Positions 8,608-16,829 of a DNA stretch of 36,216 bases are shown piece after piece. Origin of the DNA: an uncultured Crocinitomix sp. GTDB lineage: Bacteria; Bacteroidota; Bacteroidia; Flavobacteriales_D; Crocinitomicaceae. The notes beneath the pieces were generated by a model. It was not told where the DNA came from, did no database searches, and was given only the letters and a program-made list of their open reading frames with translations. A program made the position numbers and the translations under genes. The stretch's first letter is position 1; each line of letters opens with the position of its first letter. Location: positions 1 to 36,216 of the forward strand of contig CAKZON010000027.1 of assembly GCA_937136425.1 (NCBI GenBank), given 5' to 3'.

Positions 8608-9006
8608 TCATTCAGGAGCTCGATAAATATTAATTCGATTTTTTTTTGATTTTTTATTGTATTTTGAATTAACTTTTAACTTAAACACCTTATTTTTTGA
8701 TGTTAACGACTTATTATTAAGACGAAAACCAGACTTAAAAGGTTTGTTACGGCGGCTTCGTTTTCTTTCATTTTCATTTAAATCCATTCCAAAAAATCGT
8801 GCAGCTTTTTGTAATAAATGTGCTGTAATATTTTCTTTTGTATACTTAAACTGTCTTAAAAAGAGATATTGATTTTTTGCAAAGAAGTATAGATGAACTA
8901 CTAATTTGCCCATAAATTGCCAAACAATTTTCCATTCTTGCTTAAGCCAGCGACTTAACTCATCTAAGTAATCGCTTAATTCCATTTTAAATTCTACTTC
9001 AACCAT
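8608..9006 (-). CDS. Hypothetical basic protein (132 aa)
   Basis: ATG at 9004-9006 is preferred over a TTG nine codons upstream. The N-terminal half (about 1-60) is amphipathic with hydrophobic patches (WKIVWQFMGKLVVHLYFFA). The C-terminal half is extremely rich in Lys, Arg and Asn (for example KRSRRNKPFKSG) and of low complexity. It could bind nucleic acid or membranes. It is divergent from the putative regulator at 9147 and shares with it the intergenic region carrying TTAAGT sites. I do not recognise a family. Confidence 0.45.
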   Translation of the reverse strand: MVEVEFKMELSDYLDELSRWLKQEWKIVWQFMGKLVVHLYFFAKNQYLFLRQFKYTKENITAHLLQKAARFFGMDLNENERKRSRRNKPFKSGFRLNNKSLTSKNKVFKLKVNSKYNKKSKKNRINIYRAPE

Positions 9007-9062
9007 TTTTACTGTATTTGTTCTCACAAACAACGATACAATAAGCTGTTGTACGAAATAAA

Positions 9063-9142
9063 TTAAGTAAATTAGCGGTTAATTCTCGGAGTTAAACTTA
9101 ATTTAAGCGTAACACTTAAACTTAATTAAGTTTATATTAAGT
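9063..9142. promoter_or_regulatory. Cluster of TTAAGT/ACTTAA sites (putative operator)
   Basis: Six hexamers TTAAGT or its complement occur at 9063, 9096, 9114, 9120, 9126 and 9137. They include the perfect palindrome AACTTAATTAAGTT (9119-9132) and an exact direct repeat TTAAACTTAATT (9092-9103 and 9116-9127, 24 bases apart). The cluster fills the gap between the divergent genes at 9006 and 9147. It could be the binding site of the protein encoded at 9147, which has a possible helix-turn-helix. Confidence 0.4.
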
Positions 9143-9146
9143 AGAC

Positions 9147-10274
9147 ATGAATATTTTATCTTCATACCACCCCGCCCTACTTTCTATGCAATCCTTGCAT
9201 GATCAGTTTCCGGCTGCACTCGCATTTTATGTGTTTTGTAATGATGGTGGCTTAAAGGTATTTTATTCAAAAGGAAAAAATAAAGGCATCTTAATTCCAA
9301 AGGATATAAGTGCTCGAGAAAACAATCCATTAGTTTTAAAATTTAGAAAAACTAAAAAAGAAGTTTTGTGGGCAGATTTGGATGACTTACCAATTAATCC
9401 TGTTCAAGAAAATAAAAAGTTAGAGATTAAACAATTATCTATTCAGGATGAAATAGAGCAAAACGTACTTATTTTTAGAGTCCCCAGTTTAAATGATGAC
9501 AGCTTTGATGTATTTGCAATTTCATTCTCAAAAACATTCAGCAATTTCTATATCCCTTCGGGCAGAAACGTATTGTCATCAGAACTAAAAACAACAATAG
9601 GAAAAACAGTTCGCAATCAAATTCAATGGTTGTATGATTTTCACGCAAAACAAAGTACAAGTATTAACAGAATACAGCATGCTTATCAGCAAAATGTAGA
9701 TGAATTAGATGAGTCGCACCAAATTTTGGAACGAGAACAAGCAACGAATAGAGACTTGCTAGAAAAATACTTAACACAGTTAATTCGCAACCAGGAAATC
9801 ACGCTGAATTGCAAAATTGTATTAAAAAGTGGCTTTTTAGACCGTATTAAGAATTCTGGTTATGGAATTGAATCAATTAAAACTGTAGTTGAAACTGCCG
9901 TTAGCACTTCCTATGATCTTGCCTTAGACAAATCAATCATCTACCTTACTCCTAACCTTGTACAGCAAAAAGAGCATTCTTACGAAAAGTCTTTTAAATC
10001 ATCTCAAATGGTAGCGCTAGACAAGACCGTAGCTTTACTTGACCGTTATGAGCAGGCCGCGCGACAATTAGACGTAAAAAGCGAACGTATAAACGGTAGA
10101 AATCTTGCTGCAGAGCTACAAATTAGCGCTCCCGCAATTACAGACGCCATTAAAAAGCACAACACTAAAATCAGACGATTATTAGAGAAGTATCCTGGTA
10201 AATGGCCTTTAATTTGTGATTTTATTCGCCCAATAAGAGAAATTAAATGGAATTTAGCAGCTAATGCTGAATAA
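9147..10274 (+). CDS. Unrecognised protein with coiled coil and possible C-terminal HTH
   Basis: A 375-residue soluble protein. Residues 1-150 look like a mixed alpha/beta sensor-like domain (ALAFYVFCNDGGLKVFYS, VFAISFSKTFSNFYIPSG). A helical or coiled-coil stretch follows at about 155-215 (INRIQHAYQQNVDELDESHQ, then ILEREQATNRDLLEKYL), then another alpha/beta part. The C-terminus (about 320-360) reads GRNLAAELQISAPAITDAIKKH, whose spacing and 'ISAPAITDAIKK' resemble a helix-turn-helix recognition helix. I do not recognise a named family. The dense TTAAGT cluster directly upstream would suit a self-regulating DNA-binding protein. It converges on the rhodanese gene with a seven-base gap. Confidence 0.65.
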   Translation: MNILSSYHPALLSMQSLHDQFPAALAFYVFCNDGGLKVFYSKGKNKGILIPKDISARENNPLVLKFRKTKKEVLWADLDDLPINPVQENKKLEIKQLSIQDEIEQNVLIFRVPSLNDDSFDVFAISFSKTFSNFYIPSGRNVLSSELKTTIGKTVRNQIQWLYDFHAKQSTSINRIQHAYQQNVDELDESHQILEREQATNRDLLEKYLTQLIRNQEITLNCKIVLKSGFLDRIKNSGYGIESIKTVVETAVSTSYDLALDKSIIYLTPNLVQQKEHSYEKSFKSSQMVALDKTVALLDRYEQAARQLDVKSERINGRNLAAELQISAPAITDAIKKHNTKIRRLLEKYPGKWPLICDFIRPIREIKWNLAANAE

Positions 10275-10281
10275 ACATTTC

Positions 10282-11262
10282 TTAATCGTAAACTTTAGTT
10301 CCTTGCTTTAACCAACGTCCCCACTCCTTGTCAAAGGCATGCACGTTTGGTGTTTCATTGCCCTCCATATCATAAACAGGTTTCCCTTGGTTCACCCATT
10401 CAAAGATGCTTCCATACATATTAGAAACATTTTTATAATTGGCTTTTAGAAGTTTTTCAGAAACCTTTTCACTGCGGTAACCTACAGAACAGTAAACGAT
10501 AATATTATCTGATTTTGAAATAGAATCTAACCTACTCATGTCAAAATCATCATAACCAACCCATATGGCACCATCAATATGACTCACCGCATACTCATCA
10601 TACTCACGTGCATCAAGATAAATGATCGTGCTGTCATAAGGATCAATTTCATTAACCAAAATCTCAGCCACAGAGTGATCCAATAAACCGGAGAGCATAA
10701 CGTCGTACGCTTTGCTTTTAACTTTTGCATGGCGCAAATGCGCTTCATACTCTATTGCCAAATCTTGATGTACAGCACCAACAACAGAATCAACAATAAC
10801 CTCTTGGTTAAATGGCTCACCTTTATGCTTCGTTTCAATTAATTCACCATTTGCAAAATAATAGCGCCCTTCATACAATTTAGAAATAGAATCATAATTC
10901 CATTTGTCTTTTTGAGCGTCATAATAAAACTGTTTTTCTACCTCAAAAGCAAAAAACAACTCATTATTCCAATAATAATATTCGGTAAAATAAACCCCGT
11001 TTGACTTTGCAATAAAGAAGTCAGCTCTCTTTAGCTCATCTACTTTATAAAATCCTTCAACCATTGCGCCACCGCATGACTGAATAGCTATATCTTCACC
11101 ATCAACAGTTCTAACTTGGTAGGCACTGTCGGCATTAATCTCGTTGTATTGTGCCCGAATTGTTAAAATTTGCTCCTCCTTTGTTTGGCCATAGACCAAT
11201 TGAAAGCTTGCAATAACAGCAAGTAATAAGACTTTATTAAGATTTACTTTAAGCGCATTCAT
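10282..11262 (-). CDS. Secreted protein with C-terminal rhodanese domain
   Basis: About 326 residues from ATG 11262. This start places a clean signal peptide (MNALKVNLNKVLLLAVIASF, cut after VYGQ) at the N-terminus and leaves four bases after the upstream gene's stop. ATG 11286 would overlap that gene. Residues 30-195 are an unrecognised beta-rich region. The rhodanese domain covers about 205-300: IIYLDAREYDEYAVSHIDGA, then the active-site loop VYCSVGYRSE with Cys258, then NMYGSIFEWV. Rhodaneses transfer sulfane sulfur or hold persulfide. A periplasmic location suggests a redox or sulfur-handling role, but the substrate is unknown. It is probably co-expressed with the small secreted protein at 11267. 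Confidence 0.8.
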   Translation of the reverse strand: MNALKVNLNKVLLLAVIASFQLVYGQTKEEQILTIRAQYNEINADSAYQVRTVDGEDIAIQSCGGAMVEGFYKVDELKRADFFIAKSNGVYFTEYYYWNNELFFAFEVEKQFYYDAQKDKWNYDSISKLYEGRYYFANGELIETKHKGEPFNQEVIVDSVVGAVHQDLAIEYEAHLRHAKVKSKAYDVMLSGLLDHSVAEILVNEIDPYDSTIIYLDAREYDEYAVSHIDGAIWVGYDDFDMSRLDSISKSDNIIVYCSVGYRSEKVSEKLLKANYKNVSNMYGSIFEWVNQGKPVYDMEGNETPNVHAFDKEWGRWLKQGTKVYD

Positions 11263-11266
11263 AATG

Positions 11267-11638
11267 CTAACCTTTAGATTTTCCATTTTTAGGAATTATT
11301 TGATAAAACAACTCTATAAAAATTCCAACTTCTTTTTTTTCAATTCGCACTTTTTCTATTTCCCACTTTTTATAACGACAAATACTCGCCAAACCTTTTT
11401 GCAAATAGGACATATTCACTGTTGTATACAGCAATGTTTCAAAATTGAGCTTTGCCATTATTTTCTTTTGATGCTTCAACTTCATATTCTGAAAACCAAT
11501 ACTCGTCATTTGATAAGTAGAATCCATATGAACACCGTCATCTAACTCTAATAAAAAATTGCAGAATCCATTCTTTTTGTCAGAAGCTTGGACGGATAGC
11601 GTTGAAAATACTAACAAAATAATAAGTACTTTTTTCAT
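11267..11638 (-). CDS. Small secreted hypothetical protein
   Basis: A 123-residue protein with a clear signal peptide (MKKVLIILLVFSTLSVQAS). The mature part has two Cys (in NGFCNFLL and ASICRYKK) and alternates hydrophobic and charged residues, as expected for a small beta-rich periplasmic protein. It ends with a basic tail. No family is recognised. It precedes the rhodanese gene by a few bases, so they probably form a two-gene unit. Confidence 0.65.
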   Translation of the reverse strand: MKKVLIILLVFSTLSVQASDKKNGFCNFLLELDDGVHMDSTYQMTSIGFQNMKLKHQKKIMAKLNFETLLYTTVNMSYLQKGLASICRYKKWEIEKVRIEKKEVGIFIELFYQIIPKNGKSKG

Positions 11639-11760
11639 TTTAGAAATTTACGTTTAAGATAATCAAACTATTTTTTAATCTAAACAGATTAACGCAAAGA
11701 ATTTGTTTAACAAGCCAAACAGTTGCAATAATAAAGCCAAGCTACCTAATACTGCCTCCT

Positions 11761-12612
11761 CTATGCTTGTTGCAAATCAAACACGGTAATTTCAGGGCGA
11801 ACATTAAACCTAACTTGCCATAAATGCCCTAATGCGCGATTAATATATAGCTTGCGCCCATCTTCTAAATCTACCTCTCCGGCAGCATATGCTTTGTTTT
11901 TTACAGGCAACATAGGCGGTGTTAAAAAAGGAGGTTTGCATTGACCACCATGCGTGTGCCCACTTAAAATCCAACCTTGATAGCCGTTCCACACATCCAA
12001 ATCTGCCACATCTGGATTATGACATAGCACCAAATTGGCTTTTGATGAATCATAGTTTTTAAATGCTTGTTCGGGTTTGAAGTTTATTGCCCAATAATCA
12101 TCAATACCAATAATATTTAAACCTTCCACCTCTACAGATGAATTTCTCAACATTCGAACCCCACTCTCTTCTAAAATCTCCACAATTTGATCTGCCACAT
12201 CTCCTTCTTCCCAATTTTCACCATAATCATGATTTCCTAAAATACCAACCGTCCCTAACTTACCTTTAACAACATACTCCATTACCTCCTGTAGTTGATC
12301 AAATTGTTCAGCAGACTCATAACTTACAAAATCGCCAGTATAAACCACAATATCAGGATTTAATGTCTGCGCTTCTATTAAGGAATCAATCAAATATTGT
12401 CGATCAAAACGATTGCCAACATGCATATCACTAATTTGCATCAACTTGAGGTTGTTCAAGCCATTAGGTAGATTCTTAATTGGCATTTGATGCTGCACAA
12501 ATTCTAACCAAAACGGCTCTATTTGCCAGGCATACAGGCCAGTTAACAAACCTGCACCACCTACAATCATTGAGCGTTTTAAAAATTTTCGGCGATTAAA
12601 TTTTAAGGCCAT
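11761..12612 (-). CDS. Metallophosphoesterase with Tat-like N-terminus
   Basis: A 283-residue calcineurin-like phosphoesterase. The N-terminus MALKFNRRKFLKRSMIVGGA carries an RRxFLK twin-arginine motif followed by a hydrophobic stretch, so it is probably exported folded or anchored to the inner membrane. All five metal-binding motifs are visible: SDMHVG (D62, H64), TGDF (D94), GNHD (N127, H128), LCHNPD (H198) and GHTHGG (H219, H221). This set is typical of the YkuE/YaeI-type membrane-associated phosphohydrolases, some of which act on lipid or nucleotide phosphoesters. The substrate here cannot be read. It is a single gene, with a 122-bp gap downstream. Confidence 0.87.
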   Translation of the reverse strand: MALKFNRRKFLKRSMIVGGAGLLTGLYAWQIEPFWLEFVQHQMPIKNLPNGLNNLKLMQISDMHVGNRFDRQYLIDSLIEAQTLNPDIVVYTGDFVSYESAEQFDQLQEVMEYVVKGKLGTVGILGNHDYGENWEEGDVADQIVEILEESGVRMLRNSSVEVEGLNIIGIDDYWAINFKPEQAFKNYDSSKANLVLCHNPDVADLDVWNGYQGWILSGHTHGGQCKPPFLTPPMLPVKNKAYAAGEVDLEDGRKLYINRALGHLWQVRFNVRPEITVFDLQQA

Positions 12613-12653
12613 AAGTTTTGTTTGATCGATATACTTGCCTTTAACGCAAGAAT

Positions 12654-12968
12654 TTAATTCATATTTTCCTTTACAAGATAAACATTATCAGTTCCTACTG
12701 CATCTTTCAACCCTTTACCCGAGACTGAAAATTGGCTTTTATCAGCAATTGTTTTAACAAAACTCAATGCACTCCCAGCTTTATACCCAACAACACAAGT
12801 AAGCAGCATACTATCTCTATCACCAGGAATTTCTGCTAACATATACTCATAATAATCATCCGTTGGATACTCCACACTCAAGCCAACACCATATACACGA
12901 ATCCGAGTCCCCTTCCACAATAATTCATCATCATCTAATTCTGTTAAAGGAACTAATCCATCTACCAT
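12654..12968 (-). CDS. Hypothetical protein downstream of HutD
   Basis: A 104-residue acidic soluble protein without signal peptide. The central part (YYEYMLAEIPGDRDSMLLTC, then VVGYKAGSALSFV) suggests a compact alpha/beta fold, but I do not recognise the family. It starts 12 bases after the HutD-family gene and is probably co-translated from the same mRNA. Confidence 0.65.
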   Translation of the reverse strand: MVDGLVPLTELDDDELLWKGTRIRVYGVGLSVEYPTDDYYEYMLAEIPGDRDSMLLTCVVGYKAGSALSFVKTIADKSQFSVSGKGLKDAVGTDNVYLVKENMN

Positions 12969-12980
12969 TTTATTTCTAAT

Positions 12981-13556
12981 TTATTTAACCTGAACCACAA
13001 CCAAACTAGCATCCTCATTGGCAGAGAGCTCAATTAAGAAACACTCACTTTCTTCTAAACAAAGCATATCTCCTTGTTCAAGCTTATGCGGTTTATCATT
13101 TAATGTGATGATTAAATTACCTTTGAAGGCGTAAAAAAACAATTCTGGGCGTTCATCAAAATCATATTTAATTTTTGAATCAGCAATCAAATCAAACCCT
13201 TCCACACTACCTCTACAATCATTACGCAGCATTAAGTTAAAATCTGTACAGGTGCCAAAAGATGCTGTTTTCCAACCACCTTCAAAGTGATCCACATCAA
13301 ACTTAGCGAGTTCAGCTTTATGCTCATTTTCATGCGTTAAATTCATTTGCCCTTCCAAAACCATCAAGACTCTTGACACACCAGATAGTGCAGTAAAAAC
13401 AGATTCATCAACCTCTACTGTAGCTGTGCTTAGACGAAAATCAAAATTTCGATCTGCATAAGAACTTCCTACAGGCGAAATAAACAGTTCCGTTGTTTTT
13501 CCACCCGACCATTTTATCGTGTTTTCAGGATTTGACTTTAATAATTTTGCGCACAT
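12981..13556 (-). CDS. HutD/Ves family protein (cupin-like)
   Basis: A 191-residue member of the HutD family, a bicupin found beside histidine-utilisation genes in proteobacteria; its biochemical role is not settled. Diagnostic motifs are IKWSGGKTTELFISP near the N-terminus, DFRLSTATVEVDESVF, GVSRVLMVLEGQM and DFNLMLRND. The C-terminal third (LIITLNDKPHKLEQGDMLCL) is the second cupin-like barrel. No hut genes are present in this window, so a link with histidine catabolism is not supported here. It is followed after 12 bases by the 104-residue unknown. Confidence 0.85.
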   Translation of the reverse strand: MCAKLLKSNPENTIKWSGGKTTELFISPVGSSYADRNFDFRLSTATVEVDESVFTALSGVSRVLMVLEGQMNLTHENEHKAELAKFDVDHFEGGWKTASFGTCTDFNLMLRNDCRGSVEGFDLIADSKIKYDFDERPELFFYAFKGNLIITLNDKPHKLEQGDMLCLEESECFLIELSANEDASLVVVQVK

Positions 13557-13587
13557 TCCAATATAGATTTAAACATAGGGACACAAG

Positions 13588-13636
13588 ATAAGAATAAGTG
13601 CTTGAGCAACAATTGTGAATTTAAACTTATTCTTAT
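13588..13636. promoter_or_regulatory. 12-bp inverted repeat between hutD-like and plsC-like genes
   Basis: ATAAGAATAAGT (13588-13599) and its exact complement ACTTATTCTTAT (13625-13636) are separated by 25 bases in the divergent promoter region. With no T-tract it is more likely a regulatory site than a terminator. Confidence 0.35.
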
Positions 13637-13646
13637 ATTCACGCTT

Positions 13647-15002
13647 ATGATCTACGCTATTCTTAAAATACTTTCGCGATTAACCATATGGGGCTATTTT
13701 CGCAAGGTGAAGATAGTTGGGCGAGAAAGAATCCCAAAAACCGGCCCTTATTTATTTGTAGCCAATCATCCAAGCGCATTTATGGATCCAATCGTGGTTG
13801 CCTCTTCTATTCGGCCACCTGTTTATTTTATTGCAGCTGGAGAATATGTAGGAACAGGATTAAAAGGATGGTTTTTCAATAAAGCCTTGCATACAATACC
13901 AGTTTACAGACCAAGCACACGCCCAGAAGATGCGCACAAGAACAAAGATATGTTTGTTAAATGCTATGAACATCTTACAAAAAAAGGGGCGCTACTTATA
14001 TTTCCTGAAGGAATAAGCTTAACAGAGAAAAAATTAAAACCTTTAAAAACAGGAACTGTTAGAATTGCAATTGGCGCAGAGGAATTACATGCTTTTGAAT
14101 TAGGTGTTCCAATTATACCAATTGGACTAAACTACAGCGATCCGCATTCATTTAGAAGTGATTTATTTGTAAAAATTGGGCACCCAATTTACGTAAATGA
14201 ATTACTAGAAATTGACAAACGTGAAGACAAGGAATATCAAATAACAAAAACACGCGAAATAACAGAATTGTTACAAGAAAAGATGCAAGCCACTATTTTG
14301 CATCTTGACTCAGAAGAGGAAGAAGAATTACTTGAAAAACTTGAAACTATTTTTTATCGAGATGTCAAGGCGCAATTAGGAGTTGCATACAAAGATCAGC
14401 TTGGCGAATTCAAAATTCAAAAAGACTTTATAGACGCAATTAAATACTTTAAAAAGAACGACTCAGAATTGTTTGTAGCAACTGAAAAAAAAGTTGACGA
14501 CTATATTGAACAGCTGAGTAAACATAACATTTCAGACAAGGACATTGGAGAGTTTGGAAATCGTTTTAGGTTTAGAAGAGTTGGTTCATACATTCTAGGG
14601 CTCCCTTTTTTTATATTTGGATTCATTCATAATATTTTACCCTATAAAATAGTAGGCATTTTAACGCGTAACATAAAAATGGAGGTAACATTTGCCGGCT
14701 CTATGTCCTTAGCAATTGGTTTATTCTCATTCCTGCTTTGGTACGTTGGAGTATCAGTAACTTTAGGCAAGCTATTTCTAGGATGGTGGGCGTTACTCTA
14801 CCCTGTATTAATGTACATTACTGGACTATACGCCCTTTTGTATAGCACCGCAATTCAAAACAGTAATCAAAGAAAGAATTTACGAGGATTGGCCAAAACA
14901 AATAGAAGCGAACTTAGTAAGTTAATGAGTCAAAGAGCTGCAATAATTGACGTCTTTATGAATTGGCAAAAAGAATACTCTGAAAAAGTACTAAACGCCT
15001 AA
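13647..15002 (+). CDS. 1-acyl-glycerol-3-phosphate acyltransferase-like (PlsC domain) membrane protein
   Basis: ATG 13647 is chosen (451 residues) because the first helix, MIYAILKILSRLTIWGYF, follows at once; a TTG at 13602 would lie between the arms of an inverted repeat. The PlsC domain covers about residues 20-230. It has the catalytic motif ANHPSAFMDP (His and Asp), IPVYRP, the substrate-binding FPEGISL and VPIIPIGLNYS. Such enzymes move an acyl chain onto lysophosphatidic acid or another acceptor at the inner membrane. The rest is a charged helical linker and three hydrophobic helices near the C-terminus. This long two-part form is usual for the Bacteroidota acyltransferases with NHPNA/NHPSA motifs. 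The stop overlaps by four bases with the convergent gene. Confidence 0.85.
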   Translation: MIYAILKILSRLTIWGYFRKVKIVGRERIPKTGPYLFVANHPSAFMDPIVVASSIRPPVYFIAAGEYVGTGLKGWFFNKALHTIPVYRPSTRPEDAHKNKDMFVKCYEHLTKKGALLIFPEGISLTEKKLKPLKTGTVRIAIGAEELHAFELGVPIIPIGLNYSDPHSFRSDLFVKIGHPIYVNELLEIDKREDKEYQITKTREITELLQEKMQATILHLDSEEEEELLEKLETIFYRDVKAQLGVAYKDQLGEFKIQKDFIDAIKYFKKNDSELFVATEKKVDDYIEQLSKHNISDKDIGEFGNRFRFRRVGSYILGLPFFIFGFIHNILPYKIVGILTRNIKMEVTFAGSMSLAIGLFSFLLWYVGVSVTLGKLFLGWWALLYPVLMYITGLYALLYSTAIQNSNQRKNLRGLAKTNRSELSKLMSQRAAIIDVFMNWQKEYSEKVLNA

Positions 15003-15769
15003 AAATTCTCCTCATCAATTATGGCTTGTCGAATTCGATTTGCCCAATTAACTGACATATACGGGATTGTAATTGTATCACAGTTGCATAGTGTTTTCGG
15101 CTTGAAATAAATATCCTGCGTTCCGCTAACGTGCACCACTTCTAGTTCATTTTTAACACCTTTATAACTAAAGTTTATTGTTTTATACCCTCTAGAAAAC
15201 ACCACATTATCTTTCCGGTCAATCAACAATGTATTGTCACTTTTAAACTCTATAAACTGAAATGGCTTAAAACCTAAAGAGTCATACGAAGAAAAACCTT
15301 TTCGTTGCTCCATATGCAAAGTATCGAGCTCAAACTCATGCACTAATTTATTTGTTCTAAAACCAAACTGATCAAGATCAGAAATAACATGTTTGCTCAA
15401 CTCTACTTTTGTAAACAACTTTACAAACACTTTATTGATGTAATACATTTTAAACATCAAAGTATCTCCATCAAATGTATAATCGCATTTAATCTCTTTA
15501 TCATTAATTGCATATAAGATAGACTCATCCGTATACGTTACGGCAAATTCAGCACTTTTAAAATAAGGGTAATAATACATGCGAATAGAGGATTCGTCCA
15601 AAATCATTTCTCCTTCGTTTGGCAGAAAAAATGTGCTTCCGTCGTAAGAGTCTTCATCTTGAAACATCTTAATCCCCTTCCATTGCCCAAATAATTTCGA
15701 ATAATTACTAGAACTATATGCCGTGGTAATAACGCAAAATGAGAAAACAAAAAGTAGGAACTTGCTCAT
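14999..15769 (-). CDS. Secreted hypothetical protein (256 aa)
   Basis: Signal peptide MSKFLLFVFSFCVITTAYSS, then a mature region rich in beta strands (GQWKGIKMF, YYYPYFKSAEFAVTYT, CDYTFDGDTLMFKMY, FQFIEFKSDNTLLIDRKD). The W-K-G start and the repeated strand pattern recall lipocalin-like or META-type periplasmic proteins, but no family can be named. Two Cys lie close together (LCNCDT) near the C-terminus. The 3' end overlaps the acyltransferase stop by four bases, tail to tail. Confidence 0.7.
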   Translation of the reverse strand: MSKFLLFVFSFCVITTAYSSSNYSKLFGQWKGIKMFQDEDSYDGSTFFLPNEGEMILDESSIRMYYYPYFKSAEFAVTYTDESILYAINDKEIKCDYTFDGDTLMFKMYYINKVFVKLFTKVELSKHVISDLDQFGFRTNKLVHEFELDTLHMEQRKGFSSYDSLGFKPFQFIEFKSDNTLLIDRKDNVVFSRGYKTINFSYKGVKNELEVVHVSGTQDIYFKPKTLCNCDTITIPYMSVNWANRIRQAIIDEENF

Positions 15770-15832
15770 AGAACGAATTTACAAGAAAGTGCCAAATGAA
15801 GGAATGAAAAAGGAAAAAAAATTAAAAAGAAA

Positions 15833-16531
15833 CTAGATCTCTATCGCTTCTTTGTCTAATACGCGTACCAACAACTCACCAAAACTCCATTCATGTTCGC
15901 TAATAACACCTCTGCTAAACACTCCTTTAAAGACTTCGAACTTATAATAACGCGGAAGCATTTGTTGTTCAATTTCTACCTTAACTTCATCCTTTTTAAG
16001 GCCATTTCCAAGTTTTACTTTTAGATCATGACCAACTTCTGGCTGAATATATTTATAACGCAACTCTTCTAACAACAACTTTTCTCCGTCCACAGCGACA
16101 CGATAACCTTCAATTTTTTTATGATGCCCTAAAAACCCAAACAAATAAATATTCTGCCCACGAAATAGACTCAAATTCTCATCTCTATGCTCCCACCTTA
16201 AATGATAAATGCCTAATGAAATAAATTTCTTATTTCCATAGCTATAGATGTCTGAATCGATTACACGAAAAGCATTTGCGCCGAGTTTATTCCCTTTTGC
16301 ATTTATTTTTTGATAGATGGTTTTGATTGTTTGCGGCTTTATGGTATCCAACTCTATCCTCACATCTCCAATCCATTGATACATCTCAGTCCTAGCATTG
16401 TCATGCAAATAATAAAAACCTTCGACATCTGTATGTCGAAAATAGTCCTTATTCATTTTGGTAACCTTAACCTTTTGTGCAGAAAGATTAATGCTTAATA
16501 ACATGAAGAACAATAAAAATAGGCGCATCAT
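15833..16531 (-). CDS. Secreted hypothetical protein (232 aa)
   Basis: Starts MMRLFLLFFMLLSINLSAQ, a signal peptide with two adjacent Met codons; either could be used. The mature part lacks Cys and is made of alternating strands and charged turns (DVEGFYYLHDNARTEMYQWI, NIYLFGFLGHHKKIEGYRV). I recognise no family. It lies upstream of another secreted unknown in the same orientation (63-base gap), and the two may be one unit. Confidence 0.7.
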   Translation of the reverse strand: MMRLFLLFFMLLSINLSAQKVKVTKMNKDYFRHTDVEGFYYLHDNARTEMYQWIGDVRIELDTIKPQTIKTIYQKINAKGNKLGANAFRVIDSDIYSYGNKKFISLGIYHLRWEHRDENLSLFRGQNIYLFGFLGHHKKIEGYRVAVDGEKLLLEELRYKYIQPEVGHDLKVKLGNGLKKDEVKVEIEQQMLPRYYKFEVFKGVFSRGVISEHEWSFGELLVRVLDKEAIEI

Positions 16532-16772
16532 GGTTGTTTTTAGCTAAAATAAATTTTAGTTCTGTATTTAAGTGTTTAATCCTACGAGTAGCAAATAAAT
16601 TTCGATAAAAGGCAAACACACTGTAACACTTGCTATTAATACGCTAAATATAATTCAAGGTTGCGTATTCGCAGATTATCAGCTTTTTATACAACTGGCG
16701 AAATTACGTATTATAACCTAGAATCTTGCAATCCAATTTATTTGAGTTTTTTAAAATTAACAATTTTATTTA

Positions 16773-16827
16773 TGACCGACCAGTCACATTAAAATAAAAT
16801 GCATACATTTGTGACCACATAGTCACA
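16773..16827 (+). promoter_or_regulatory. Promoter and tandem TetR operators
   Basis: Two inverted repeats with the same core lie just before the tetR ATG: TGAC-CGACCA-GTCA (16773-16786) and TGTGAC-CACATA-GTCACA (16810-16827), centres 39 bases apart. Between them is an exact -7 box, TACATTTG (16804-16811), whose transcription start would fall inside the second repeat. This is the layout of a self-repressed tetR promoter. The rest of the 298-bp gap 16532-16829 is A+T-rich, with nothing else recognisable. Confidence 0.65.
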
Positions 16828-16829
16828 TT

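Noticed and set aside
8657..8872. Plus-strand open frame of 71 codons opposite the 132-residue gene
   Set aside because: No start context or family. The minus-strand frame is longer and has a normal ATG, though it too is uncertain.
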